From the NCBI RefSeq assembly GCF_027744825.2, contig NC_071334.1:62966937-63030936 (forward strand): 64,000 nt of DNA, read 5' to 3'. The notes beneath the pieces are model-generated. The model was not told where the DNA came from and searched no databases. It saw nothing but the letters and a program-made list of their open reading frames with translations. Both the position numbers and the translations under genes were made by a program. This document shows, piece by piece, positions 37,501 through 49,763 of this stretch; the first letter of the stretch is position 1, and the number at the start of each line of letters is the position of its first letter. This DNA comes from Synchiropus splendidus (lineage: Eukaryota > Chordata > Actinopteri > Syngnathiformes > Callionymidae).

Positions 37501-39504
37501 CAGCAGGGAGCTTCAGGTATGAAGTCGCTGGTTAGATTCCAGCTTGAGGCAAACCGTGGTCTTCTGTAAGAGTGTGATTTCTCTTGGGTGTACAAACTAA
37601 AAAAAAACATAAATTATCATGTGAACTGTGGAATATAAATCATTTTTAGTGTGAGGCATTCAGACCCCCCCCTCCACAGTGTCCAGATATTTTGAATATT
37701 CTTTTTTTTATTATCCCCGAAATGATCTCCACCTGCTGACACTGCTGTCAGAACTGTTGAAAAGACAAATAAATACGTCAGAAGAGCAAACAGACACTTA
37801 TTGTCCCTTAAATGCTGTTGACTGATGATCCGCGACTCTGAAGCACTGATCCGAGCCACTTTGATATCACACGGACAGCACTAATGAGGACGCACGTCAT
37901 TTATCAACTCTCATAAAATGTAATTAGGAGACCCTTCTGAAGTCCTAAAAAAGAATCTCTGTAGATGCTGTATGCCAACTCAAAACAACCAAACAAAAGA
38001 CGACCATCTAGTATAGAGGTCATAGAATGACAAAAACGTTTGAAACTGAGCACACGGAATGAATGCCTTTTTACTGGTGTAAAAGAAGGTGAAGGCAAAA
38101 CGTGAGAACTAACATATCTTCTATGTCAGGACACTAGAACCGTGGTAGTTGGTGTCAGTATTGCAAAGACTGTCGATCTACTCCACTCTTTACACATGAC
38201 CATCTCCAAAACTGACAATAAACAGTCGAAAGGAGAAAGCCTCCAGTACATGAAAATGTTGTGCTGTTGCCAGAGGTCAGGCTGATGCACTATGTCTGAA
38301 ATTGCCACACCAACTGAAGAGCACACTGCGTTCCACTGCTGTTAGCTAAGTGACCAAATTGTAACCCAATTACTCTGGAGACGTGGTGGAATGAGAGATT
38401 GGCACCATCGGTCGACTTTTCTGGGGAGATTGATGAGCACAGTTAACTTGTTCTCCATTGCTTTACGAAACATTTTCTTTCTTTTATAAAACAAGTTACA
38501 AGAAAGTTTCATTTCGCATGCATAGTTCATCACTGCGAGAAATGTCCGGATAATGAGCGGAATGTTCCCGAACACTGATCCAAACATGACTTTGAACATG
38601 TGGAGTCTTTTTTTTCTGGGGCACGGATCACCTGTCATCCATGACCATTGAAAACACCTGAAGCGTTGCTGCAGGGAAGCTCCACCCACCCGATGATTGA
38701 CAGTTTTAAATTACTTAAACAAACGAGACAGTTTTTATTTTGCTCTTGAAGGCTTAAAGATTCTCCTGAGAAAGTGAAAAACTAATAGTGATGCTAACAG
38801 TTTTTAGTAATTCAGACAGACTCGTCACTTCAGTTACCACTTGTCTTTGAATCGAAACACCACTGCTCTGGCATGTAAGAGATTGTTTCCAGGAATAACT
38901 TTTTGTGTTTGCAACATGACTTGAAGTGATGAATTTTCTGGAATGTGTCAGATTCTGTTGAGAAATGTGAGAAGGAGGTAACGTGTGGAACCACATGGCG
39001 ATGCGATGAGAGAACAAGAAGGTTGCCGATTTTCTCCAGTTTTTCTCCCTAAGTACAAAGAAATGCACTCTGGTCTGTATTAGACTGCTGATGCATCCAG
39101 GGTGTCTCCGGCTTCTTGTCCCAAAAACGCGGCTAATAAATCCCATGAAAGAAATTCATTGAATGAATATTAAGAGAAAAGCAATTATTGCATATTTTTT
39201 ATTTTAGTTTTAATAGTTGCTGGAAGAATGTGTCAGGTTTTCAAGTCAGTATGTGATTAAGAAAGTGTGTTTGTGTTTGTTTTAGTGGAAGTATGAATCA
39301 GTGAGTCTCCATGCCATCGTTGAATCCAAGGCAAAATGGCTTCATTTTTATAATCTATCATATTATATTCAGGACAAATGTGAGAAATTGAAATGGATGT
39401 AGCTCTCCACTACATCTGTCTCATGTTGTTGAGTTCCCTCAATTCATGATCTTAAGGTTTTGATTAGTTAAATTAATCCTGTGGTTTTCTTCTCCTTCTT
39501 CCTT
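34596..39504. other. Intergenic stretch, no gene recognised
   Basis: No exon is recognised. A one-mismatch CTCF-like site, CCACTGGATGGCAC, is at 36,732-36,745 on the minus strand. A 'GTCTCAAACCGGTCCTCAAAGGGCC' word near 36,371 resembles a common fish dispersed repeat but is too short to assign. Confidence 0.55.
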
Positions 39505-39720
39505 CTTCAGGGTTGCATAGTACTGGAGCCATACACCTTCTGTGCATAGAGGTCAAGGTGGAAGACATCCAGGGCAGGATAGTGGTCCATCGGTGGATAC
39601 AGAAAGATCAACAACCACTCACATCCACACTCACACTTATGGCTTATAAGTCACTTTTATTAACCTCAGTGTGTTTCTGTACTGTGGGAGGAGACCGGAG
39701 CACCAGAGAGGAACAAGGCT
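39505..39720. repeat. Degraded dispersed repeat ('CCAGTCCATC..CACTCACATTCACACC..GGACTGTGGGAGG' family)
   Basis: The words 'TAGTGGTCCATCGGTGGATA', 'CAACCACTCACATCCACACT', 'CACACTTATGG' and 'GTACTGTGGGAGGAGACCGG' followed by 'AGCACCAGAGAGGAAC' occur in the order of a very common fish dispersed repeat. The repeat at 15,030-15,165 resembles the next part of the same consensus. This copy is diverged. The 76-codon frame across it is not a gene. Confidence 0.65.
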
Positions 39721-41255
39721 CAAAGATATTTGCCTCAGAATGAACTGTCAATTTGCAAGCTTCTTGCCACAGAACTGTAGCCCTAACTTGATGTGAACAT
39801 GGACCTCAACTACTTCTTTGTCTATGTTTTAGAAAACTTTCCCATTATCTAGTGATATCCCAGTAGTTTAACCACCGACTAGGCGAATATTATGTGTATT
39901 TTAAGGGATTTAAAATGAATATTAGATCCCAGTGGAGCACTGCTGTCAGTTTCTTTCAATAAAATTGGAGTAGAAATGTATCGTCGCTCCGTGCAGCTCA
40001 GCTCAGGCTGTTATGCCGGTTCATCGGCCTGAATTGGAATTGGAATTGACACGTCAGAGCATGATACATAAAGTGAGAGAATAAATACAATTCTGAGTCA
40101 TTTTTACCTTAAATTCATTTATATCTTTGGTTCCACTATAGATTGGGAGATAAACATTAACCATTTTTAAATGTTTTACTTGCGTATTTGTTGTTAATAA
40201 TCAGAAATTATGGTGTTGTTTTGAACAAAAGTTTGGTGTCCATTCCAAGGTAAAATATAGTCCGCCTTTTCAAAACCCTAATAGTACTTCATCATGTATA
40301 ATTACTGGCTAATTATCAGCAATTACACATATGAATAAGTGGTTTATTTCGTACATGTTGCCTAATCAATGTGACATAGTCGACATGTGTGGTGTCACAA
40401 GTTGTGAATGGCTCAAATGAAGCTTGTTGGCGATTGTTTTTGTAATCTGTATACAGCTAAGAAGATAGGGTTTCATTTCCTATTTGATATGGACGTCGAC
40501 TTACAAATGAGTCACTATTACACCTCGTACCATTAAAAACAGTTTTGCATGATATGAGCCCTTGAAAATCGCTTTTTTCCCCTTGGTACCATTATGATTT
40601 TTTTTCTTTTTAGACGCAACACTGAAATGAACAAATTCCCTTGAAAGTGTCGCACAGTTGCAGTGAGCCTCAATGAAGATTCTGCACAGCATGAAGTAAA
40701 CATGTTTATTTAGAAAAATATTGAAACACAGGAACAGGATGTCTATCACCTTAATTTACCTCGACATTTTCGTCGTAGTACAGGACAAAAGCATACAACC
40801 ACAGTTGGTGCACAGAGGAAAAATAATTATACATTTATCTATTCATTTCATAACAAAAATAAACCACCATCACTTTGTTTGTCTTGGCTGCATTCTTAAA
40901 TCCTTTTAGAGAAAGCCGATATATTGTAATACAATAGTGTGTCATCTGTCCACATATAATATCTGCTTCGGGATTTGGAATCTCCACTCAGAGGACTGAT
41001 TCTCATCGCTGTACAAAATAACTCACAATACAATTCAAGAGCTTTTCTTTCACTCAATCAGAGGGGACAGAGGGTCAGGATAACCAACCCAAAACACCTG
41101 GTGGGAGACATGTGATGCAGGTTTTAGCATAATTTACATGATCGTCAGGCACAAATGATTCAGAGACGTGGTCCCTCCCAGCATATAAAAGTTCAAGTAT
41201 TTTAAATAAACATACGTCGTTGTGGTCTTCCGTTGCATAACGGACGTGGCACTTT
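39721..41255. other. AT-rich intergenic DNA beyond inhbb
   Basis: No exon is seen. This lies past the first polyadenylation signal downstream of inhbb (read on the minus strand). If a more distal signal is used (for example AATAAA on the minus strand near 40,703-40,708), part of it could be 3' untranslated region. Confidence 0.45.
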
Positions 41256-41261
41256 TTTATT
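41256..41261 (-). terminator. First AATAAA polyadenylation signal downstream of inhbb
   Basis: TTTATT on the plus strand is AATAAA on the minus strand. It is the first such hexamer found after the inhbb stop codon and would give a 3' untranslated region of about 1.5 kb. Use of this site is inferred. Confidence 0.4.
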
Positions 41262-41500
41262 TTTAAGTGCTGTGGTCATGCTTTACTTTGAAGGCTAAAT
41301 GTTGAGCTTGCTATCGAAGGATTGCGGTTGTGAAGGTATTGGTATGGTTTACTCCCTCGTAGACCATTTGATGTGTCTGTAGTTGGGATGCCGGATTTGC
41401 ATGAAATATTAACCTTTTCCAAATTGGTTTGTACACATTATTGGTTGAACATTTCAAGTTTTTTTCCCCACACAGTAAACGATGCATCTATATAATGTGC

Positions 41501-41959
41501 AGTACATAACGTACACTACGTCTGCTATATATGGTAACACTTCACCGTTTCCTGGCCGGCTAAATGGGCTACAAAATGAATGCTACATATCACACGCTGC
41601 ATGTCCTACGCTAGATATTGTATACTATATAAGATGCTCCATATAGAATGTAAAATATTGCATGGTAGACCATCTGCTACATATTGGTCAGGACCTAATG
41701 TATGCTGCTTTACTTACTTACATCATACGTTGCATATCCTGCCATTGATAAAATCCTACCATAAAGAGCTTTGCATTGTATACCATGTAACGTAAGCAGC
41801 ATACAGTACCCCTTGTATCATTGATTCGAAATTGTATGCTACATTTTTTTTAACAGAGATTCACAAATTAGCCCATGCTCATCGAATTCACTAAGCGGGA
41901 ATCACATGTTCAATGCCGTACACTACATCAACAGTGCACCATGGTGTACGTTATGTACT
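41501..41959. repeat. Inverted repeat with 16-bp perfect arms in the presumed inhbb 3' UTR
   Basis: AGTACATAACGTACAC at 41,501-41,516 is the exact reverse complement of GTGTACGTTATGTACT at 41,944-41,959. The 427-bp interior is full of degenerate TACACTAC / TGCTACATAT / GCTGCAT words. If transcribed from the minus strand as inhbb 3' UTR, the arms could pair. No transposon ends were recognised. Confidence 0.5.
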
Positions 41960-42747
41960 ATACACTACATAGATTCTGAATATACTCTGAAGACCTTGAA
42001 GCATAATTAAGAGTCTGTGGACTTTGGTTCACATGTATGTCACCCTGTATGTTTTCAAAATGTGGTTAATGTTTATGTTTTCTGATGACCGACAATGAAA
42101 TACCGTCTCCTCAACGTTTGTGTGGCCTGTAACTCACTCTGAGGTTTATCACAGGCTTGTTCAAATCTACATTTAAGTGCTTGTATATATTTACCGTGTG
42201 CTGTGAGGCCCAGCTGAGCTACTCTGACATTTTGTAACCGGTAAGGCTCTGGGTCAATGGGCAGATAGAAATGAAGGCGCTGACGATGAGCAGTGACGTA
42301 CAACAGTGGACACATCACTGAGTTTTAAAGGCTTGGAGATCTTTGACCATCTTGGAAATCCTTGATGAAGAAGTAGCTTTTGAATGAATGAGAGTGAAGC
42401 CCTTTCACAATTCATCATCAGATCTGTAAATAATTATCGTGACGTTTTTCAACGTGTCACCAAACTTGTATCACTACACTTTTATGTCCATGCTGTTCTT
42501 TTGCTGCCAAATTTGCTCTTCGACTCAGACATGAGTCTTTCGCTGACGGCTGAGCCAGACCTTTTGAAAGTGCCCAAAGTGGTTTGAAGAAAAAAAGGTG
42601 TCCCCTCAAGAATGTTTTGACAGAAAAGTAAAAATGATGTAAACAAACATAAATATATGTACACCAGTCTGTGCAGCTGTGTATGAAGGTGTGGCGATCT
42701 CCAGCATCGATAAATATGTTTTGTGTGGGGTTAGGATGAAGCTTTTA

Positions 42748-45382
42748 TCAGGCACAGCCGCACTCCTCCACGATCATGTTGGGAACGTCACGCTTTACAA
42801 TGTTGTATTCATCGTCGAAGTAGAGCATGGACATGGTGCTGAGCTTGGTCGGGATGCAGCAGGAGTTCATTGAACCAGGGCTCATCCCTCGGATGCGGTA
42901 CTGGTTCACCACAGCTGTATGGAAGGACGACGCCAGTCCAGGAACACCAGCCATGTAGGCTGGACAGTTTCCCTCACAGTAGTTCCCAAAGTAGCCTGAG
43001 GGTGCAATGATCCAGTCGTTCCACCCGATCAGTCGGAAGTCAATATAGAACTGCTGTCGACAGCACAGGCTACTACTGCCGTCGCACTCAAGCCCACGCT
43101 TCCGGATCCGGTGTTTGCTGTCTGCCTGTTGGGCCTGCACCACCAGGAACGGCCGGTGTGACTCATCGTTATGGTTCAAGAGGACGGGGATGACACCATT
43201 CGCCTCGCAGCCCTCACATCGCACGTCCAAGTTTTGCCGGCGATCACCTTTCTCAAACACTAATCGGACGGCCTCGGTGAGCATGAAGGTGTGCCAGCCG
43301 CTCCGCTTCAGATCCACCCTCTTCTCCACCAGGTTCCACTTGCTGCCCAGGCCCGGTTCCTGATAGTAGACCTTCACCGTCACCTTTCGTCGAGATCGCA
43401 TCTCAGGTGCAGGTGCCAGCAACTTGAAGTAAAGCCAAAGGGTGGCAAGGGTCACCCGCAGGTTCTGGTTACCCTCGCTGGAGATAAGAAAGAACAAACT
43501 GGATTTGGACGTCACCATGTCGTCTATAAAAGAGAAGACAAAGGCAGCACAGGAACACAGTGGTTAGGAATAACATTTATACATCTGAGCGAACACATAT
43601 TTTCTCTTGCAAATATCTAATTCATTGTTCAAGTGTCAAATGTGTAAAAAGACTAGATCTCTTCAGGGCCCTTTTCTCTTTAGACTGCACTATCTAGATT
43701 TTAGGTGGCTTCAATCACGTCTATTTCAACACAGATCTTTTTATAACTGACATCAAACTTAGAAGCAGGAGCATTACACAGACTCTTTCAGCAAGAATCT
43801 ATCCACTGGGTCATCGGGGTGAGGGCACAGAAGTGAGGTGCGGGAAGGCTCAATTTGGAAGAAGTCCAATTCTCAGTCATTGCACAACTTGCAACTAAAC
43901 TGAGAAAACTGATGTTTTTTTGTTTTTTTTCTGAAGATCATGGGAAGTGTTTTCTATTGGAGCGATGTGACTTACGAAGAGGTATTGCAATGTTCTGAGC
44001 GTCACACATGAAGTACATGATGCTGCTCTATTTTTCACACTAGTCCCCTTTCAACTCCACACATTTCTTTCAACTTCCGCCATTCATTAATTCCTGATCT
44101 GTAAAACTCATCATCTTGGCCACCTATTCAAACCCCCACTGCAGCACTCAGCTCATCATGATCCAAATCCACATGTCTGGCTCTGAAGCATATTTTCAGC
44201 CTGGGAAAGAGGTGGATGTCACCGGGGGCAGGTTCTGGAGAGTAGGCTGGGTGAGGTAGAAGCTTGTGACCACACTTCCACATAGCTTCCGTCGTAGCTC
44301 AACTAGTGTGGACTGGTGCCTTGTCCTGATGAAGCAGGACGTTTGTCTTTTCCATTAAATGCGATGACTAAAGTGTTGCAGCCACTGCTATGATCCTCCA
44401 CAAAATGTGCGAGGCTGAAAACGTTTGATACCGCTGCGTATGTTATTGTTATTGTCTGTTTAATTAGAGAAACAAGGAGATTTCGTGGTAAATTAACTAA
44501 AATCACTTATTTGAGTTGGAACATAATTCAAGTGAAGAATGAAGTCATTTCGTCATGAAACACATTTTTAGAAAAAAAAAAAAAAGACATGTATAAGTGT
44601 GATTTTATAAACAAAAATGTTCCAATCAGAAGAAACACAGGCATCAAACCTTTAGACTTTACTGGATCACACAAAACCCCACTGACATTCTGCAGTTAGA
44701 TTAAAACGATTCTTTGCATTATCACTTCCACAGTATGTTCATAATATCAGCAATAGGTGATCAGATTTTGACGTTTCAAGTTTTAGCTTTTATATATTAG
44801 AGTGGGGGTTTGGAGATGTTTGCTTGTTAAAGTTATAAATATTAGTATGTTCTTTCCATTGTAACATCTGATCTTGTAAACATTTCTTCCATTGCTTTGA
44901 TAATCCTTTCCAGTCATATTTTTTTCTGAATCTTAAAATCGCTCATCATCATCATCGTCAATGTTATTTTTTCCATCACCGTTTTCCTCACCCTTTTCCG
45001 CAAAGCTGATGATCTCCGAGTTCTCTTCCACTACGTGGTTATTAGTCGGGTGTCCGTCCAGGTTCGGGATCTCCACCCGGCCGTCCTCACGCAGTTTACC
45101 CGCGTGCAGCTTCCTCAGCGCGGTCACCATGGCAGCGCGGGGCAGCGGGTGCGTGATGTTGGGCCGCTCTCGCATCTGCAGGCGACCCAAGATGTGCCTC
45201 TTCACTGCCTCCAGTAGGTCTGAGTTGGGCTGCCCGGAGTCCGACTCCTCCGGCTCAGTGTCGCCGCAAGAGGCGCAGGTGTCCCGGCTGCGCGCCTCCG
45301 CCTCCTCAGCGCCGCAAGAGAGGACCAGAGCCACGAGGAGTGCCAGACCGAAGAAACTGCCTCTCATTTTCTGCGACTTCAA
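42748..45382 (-). CDS. inhbb: Inhibin/activin beta-B subunit precursor (two coding exons)
   Basis: Secreted TGF-beta-family subunit; homodimers form activin B and heterodimers with inhibin alpha form inhibin B, acting in pituitary, gonadal and embryonic signalling. Exon 1 is 45,382-44,992 (130 codons plus one base; donor G|GTGAGG). Exon 2 is 43,523-42,748 (acceptor TTTTATAG|ACGAC). The phase-1 intron is 1,468 bp. The joined frame encodes 388 residues: signal peptide (about 1-24), prodomain with N-glycosylation site N75-I-T and the conserved '[14 protein letters not shown]', furin site RIRKR at 269-273, then a mature 115-residue cystine-knot domain from GLECDG to the terminal EECGCA. Mature length equals mammalian activin B. 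'[20 protein letters not shown]' and '[20 protein letters not shown]' are hallmark family blocks and separate beta-B from beta-A. Met6 is an alternative start. The gene is complete and divergent from ralb. Confidence 0.97.
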
Positions 45383-45688
45383 TCACACTTCAATCCTCCC
45401 TCAAATCACACTGTCCCCGTAGAAAGCGCTCGTCAGCGGCCCGGATCCACTGTTTTTTTTGCCAAATAAAAAGAGTTTTGTTACATTTTTACGCCCAACT
45501 TCCCTCAGTCACACAGAGGACCAGACCTTCCAATAGTCCATGTTAGAGGTGATACAGCAGTCCAGACTGAAGAAAGAAGCCCGGCATCATCATCCTCAGA
45601 GACCCTCGGTCACAGAGGAGGATGTGGTGTGTGAGGTCCGGATGATGGGTCCATCTTCGAGACTGATGCTGTGAATGAAGACCACCTG

Positions 45689-45712
45689 TTTTATATCCCT
45701 GAGGGGCGGGGG
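45689..45712 (-). promoter_or_regulatory. inhbb core promoter: TATA box with GC box
   Basis: On the minus strand TATAAAA occupies 45,695-45,689. Directly upstream is a GC box (GAGGGGCGGGGG on plus, 45,701-45,712). A CCAAT-type word is at 45,732-45,739 (CCAATCAG on plus). A start site about 30 bp downstream, near 45,660, would give a leader of roughly 280 nt before the ATG at 45,382. The position fits well; activity is inferred. Confidence 0.5.
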
Positions 45713-45739
45713 TGCGCTCGGACTAGAGCGTCCAATCAG

Positions 45740-47560
45740 AAGTTAAGGGGGGCGTTTTTTACCGAAGTAATGTTGAACAGCTTACTTCATTTTGATTCGG
45801 TTAACATTATAACATCAGGACCATAAAACCCACCACCCTATTCTCTCCGCGTGTGTTTACTGGAGCCACAATCTGGTCACTCTTTTTAGCTGGTTCGCAG
45901 TCCCAGACAATGTTTACGCGTGTCGAGTCTTGACACGTGTCTAATTTAACTTTTATAACCTTTATAGAATCCTATATTCAGCTTTACAGCTTTGTTTTCT
46001 AACCCAACATACAGTATTTAAATATAATCTTAGACCATTCTCCTGTTAAGTAAAAATGGAAACAGCTCTGATCACTGCCGGATCAAGTATTTTGTTACCC
46101 TTTTTTTTTTTTTGGTGATGTATAGTGGTCTTTTGTATACCTCCCTGTGGACCTTCGCGCGGTTGGTTAGAGTCCCTCACAGACCCAAAAATGCCCAGGC
46201 CCATTTTTTTTCTGTCAGAGAAACATTGTGCTGACACTTTTCCTCTTTTTTCCTTTATTCCTTTCCTCTCTTTTCCTTCCCAGTAATTCCCATCTTAGCG
46301 CTACGTTGATGAGTAAATGTTGTTATTAACTATGTTAACTATAACTACGTTTTGGGTACCTGTACTGACAATAATTCAATGTGACTGCACTGGACTCAAA
46401 TCTCGTTGGGTTTGTCTAAGACCTGTGAGTGTTGACATTAGTCTTCTTTGGTTTATTGTAATCATCATTACCTCCCGGAGTTGCGCCTTTAGGCGATTTA
46501 GTTGTCTCTTTTGTACTGTAACTTTCCGATCCGGTCGATAAGAATCTCTGATAGTTGTCACTTTGCACTACTGGACTATATTTTTTCAAACACAGTATGT
46601 CTATTATGTGCAGGTTTTCTGTATTGACCTCTCTTGACCCTATTTCTGAACTTTCAATTGCCAGCGTTCTGGTGACAACAGTCGATAAACATACAACATA
46701 ACAACGTAAACTGGCGTGTGCTGTAGCTAACCTTTGACCTCAAGCTGATGGAGCTCCGAAGCACAGCCAAAAACTGGTTGTGTGGGTGGTTTTCCTCCTG
46801 TCACTTCAGCTTTTTCTTTTCTGTCCACTGTGGATAAATTAACGCCAGCTGCAGATCGGAAAAGATTGTCTTTTGAATCTTCCACATACGTCAGAAGATT
46901 CTGGGAAATGAATTTGTGAAAAGTGATGCCACAAACCTGAAGTTTTAAATCCGCCCGGGGGACGAAGTGCAATTTCCTGCTCTAGTACGCAAGGATAAAA
47001 ATTTGTGAAATGGCGTCACCTAGCGACAAAAATTAGCGACTGCGTGGTTACATTTTTTTTTTTTTTTAGATTACAGTACAATTCAAATTCAAGCAACGTT
47101 AATCTGCGTTAATGTCATATTTAAATCTGCAGTGGACTGATATCGTTGCTTGGTGTTTCATTTCAAGACCATTTCACACTTATTAGTCGAATGTAGAGAG
47201 TGTTGGAGCATAAACGAGTGCGTGTTCTTACTAAGGAAAGTGTATGTTTAGAATTCGAATAGTTTGTGATATACAGTTTGTAATATATTTGGTTTATTTT
47301 TATTTGTAATAGATGTAATTTGTAATAGATAGATGAAGCCAGCTCTCTTTTATTCCGTGGGAAATCCACGTTGTTGTGCCTTTGGCCGCACATGCGCACT
47401 TCAAACTGGAGCGGTCGCTACTGGTTTGAATCATCTTGTCGCAACACTCTTTGGCTGGTTTACAGAACTAGGTGGGGCACAAAGTCTGCTCCACTCGCCG
47501 AAGTTAGCTCGTGTGGCCCGATAAAGTTAAATGCGGTGCGACTGACAACACGGTTCAGGT
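45740..47560. other. Intergenic region between divergent inhbb and ralb
   Basis: No coding exon is recognised. It must hold the upstream regulatory DNA of inhbb (reading left) and ralb (reading right). Poly-T runs and small open frames have no family signature. Confidence 0.55.
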
Positions 47561-47687
47561 CTGTATTTATGATGTTACGCGAGTGTTTTTTAAAGCTTGT
47601 ACTTCACTTCTCTGTCAAGAAGTTTGATGTTATTACTGGGTATGGGCTCGGGTCAAGACTTTCCTTTGGCTAACAAGTTTCTGATGG
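47561..47687 (+). promoter_or_regulatory. Candidate ralb 5' leader exon
   Basis: A good splice donor (GATGG|GTGAGT) follows 47,687. The first coding exon has its own acceptor (TTTTTGACAG|CATC, exon from 48,238), so at least one upstream non-coding exon is expected. This is the best-looking donor between the CpG-containing segment at 47,340-47,540 and the coding exon. The left boundary is unknown, and a transcript is needed to confirm. Confidence 0.3.
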
Positions 47688-48285
47688 GTGAGTGACAGTC
47701 GTCTCCGCAAATTGTGGTTGCTGGGGGGCGTTTCTTTCTGAACCACATCCAATCGATCGCTGTTCTGCGTATGAAGGCGGGAACTGCAGAGGAGAAGTGT
47801 CTGTTGAGTCTCACTAGCAGATAGTGAGACACTCCACAGTTATTGTTAGTTATTGGTGCAAGCTATGTTCACTGAGGTATTTAGTTGTTTTGTATTGTGC
47901 CACGATATTAATTGGACTTTGGGCCGCGGTTAATCACCGACGTGAATCGTGATATGTGGGAGCAACGGTCGGAACCCGTATATTCGCCTTCCCTGTTTAC
48001 CACCAGCATTAATGTGTCCTTGGTGACAGCTAGCGTGTTTTACTGACGGCTGTCAGATCCAAAAGTTATGATCCACTTCCCATGAGATTATACTGTACAT
48101 TTCGCTGTGACGACCACCAAAGTTATTTATCCTGATATTTTTGTCAACAGAAGTTCTGGCTATATTTCGTAGACACAGTTACAGCTAGGAATTTCTGGAA
48201 AAATATTTTCACTTATACTTTCATTATTTTTGACAGCATCTTACTTGTGCTTCGTAAAGTTTGGTGTGGACTGACAAACGGAGCA

Positions 48286-49421
48286 ATGGCAACAGGTAAG
48301 AACAAGAACCAGACCTCACTGGTCCTGCACAAAGTTATCATGGTGGGCAGTGGAGGAGTGGGCAAGTCTGCCCTTACCCTGCAGTTCATGTATGACGAGG
48401 TGAGGATCCATAACATACCTGTATTTGCAGCCCCATCTCCTTGTCTTATCTGGGTGTTTGGGTCCAGTTTGTAGAAGACTACGAGCCTACAAAGGCAGAC
48501 AGCTACAGGAAGAAGGTCGTCCTTGATGGTGAGGACGTGCAGATTGACATCCTGGACACAGCAGGTCAGGAGGACTACGCTGCCATCAGGGACAACTACT
48601 TCCGCAGTGGAGAAGGCTTCCTCTTGGTCTTCTCCATCACTGAGCACGAGTCATTTAGTGCCACTGCCGAGTTCAGGTCAGACCACCAGCACTTTATTTT
48701 TAGATTGCATATCTGAGACAATTCCTCCTATTTATGAGACGTTATTGCCTCCATCTAGTGGACTACATAGGAATTACGTTTTCTTTACATTTCAGGAAGT
48801 CGAATTGATGTTGCTATTAAAACGTACTTCCATAGTGGTGTGTAAGCATACATCTTTTTAAATGTAACAGGGAACAAATCCTACGGGTGAAAGAGGAGGA
48901 CAACATTCCACTGCTGCTTGTGGGCAACAAGTCAGATTTGGAAGAGCGACGAAAAGTTTCTGGCGATGACGCTGCAGCACGGGCTGGAGAGTGGGGCGTT
49001 CAGTATGTGGAGACGTCAGCCAAGACCAGAGCCAATGTAGACAAGGTAAATATGAGCAACAGTCGTCGCTTAGGAGCCAATTAAGCTAACATTAATTTAT
49101 GATGATGACATTTTTTTTACTTCCTGCCAGTATTGCCCCAGGACGAAGCTGGCTGTGAACGGCTTTTTAGAATAAACTAGATTTAGCCTTCTCAAAATGG
49201 GGAAATTTTAGTCATTAAGGCCGCATTCAATCATGATGATCTCACATTTAGTAGAATTCTATTAGCCTTTTCTTTCTCTGACTCACTGACATGCTGTCTC
49301 TCTCATCTTGCAGGTTTTCTTTGATCTCATGCGTGAGGTCCGAAAGAAGAAATTGTTGGAGATTAAAGACAAAAATGGTCCGAGTGGCAAGAAAAAGAAA
49401 AAACACTGCTGCATTCTGTAA
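48286..49421 (+). CDS. ralb: Ras-like small GTPase RalB (four coding exons)
   Basis: Membrane-anchored GTPase that signals through the exocyst and RalBP1. Coding exons are 48,286-48,399, 48,468-48,676, 48,871-49,045 and 49,314-49,421, all with GT-AG borders; the introns are 68, 194 and 268 bp. The product is 201 residues. P-loop GSGGVGKS is at 21-28, effector region with YEPTKADSY at 43-51, DTAGQ at 68-72, NKSD at 127-130, ETSAK at 155-159, and the C-terminal CAAX box CCIL at 198-201 (Leu favours geranylgeranylation). '[11 protein letters not shown]' and '[10 protein letters not shown]' favour RalB over RalA. The tail '[14 protein letters not shown]' is about five residues shorter than in mammals. 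Teleosts have duplicate ralb genes; which copy this is cannot be told. A GGTAAG right after codon 4 looks like a donor but the frame continues through it. Confidence 0.96.
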
Positions 49422-49757
49422 CCACCAAAACACTATTGTTAGCATTCACTTCACCTCTTCCACCAAAGTAAAAATATAAATGTGTATATTTAACTTATGT
49501 TGAATGTTGTGCCCCACATGATCAGTGAATTTTTCAATTGACTGCCTTTGTTTGTTCTGACTTTTTTCTCAGAGAATCACCAAACTATACAACTGTGTGT
49601 GTGAAAAGTGAAAATATCAGAGTTTTAGGAGAGCGGGATTTTTTTTGTTTCTTTTCTCAATGTTATTGTGATTTTTGATTTCCATGCCTCACACCGCACA
49701 ATATTTATCATCACTCAAAACAATCCACATCTTGTTTTGCTGTATGAGTTGTTTGAT

Positions 49758-49763
49758 AATAAA
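49758..49763 (+). terminator. ralb polyadenylation signal
   Basis: The first AATAAA after the ralb stop, 337 bp downstream, is followed by a T-rich segment ('GTTTTTCTGATGCCTCTTTT') that fits a downstream element. This implies a short 3' UTR ending near 49,780. Confidence 0.6.

Noticed and set aside
44933..44991. Acidic tail (poly-Asp) at the end of the inhbb exon 1 frame
   Set aside because: It follows the G|GTGAGG donor. Splicing to 43,523 restores the conserved 'SEIISFAEK..' to '..[13 protein letters not shown]' junction, so the tail is an intronic ATC-repeat translation.
48296..48301. GGTAAG after the fourth codon of ralb as a real splice donor
   Set aside because: The reading frame continues through it with the conserved RalB N-terminus ([20 protein letters not shown]), so it is exonic.
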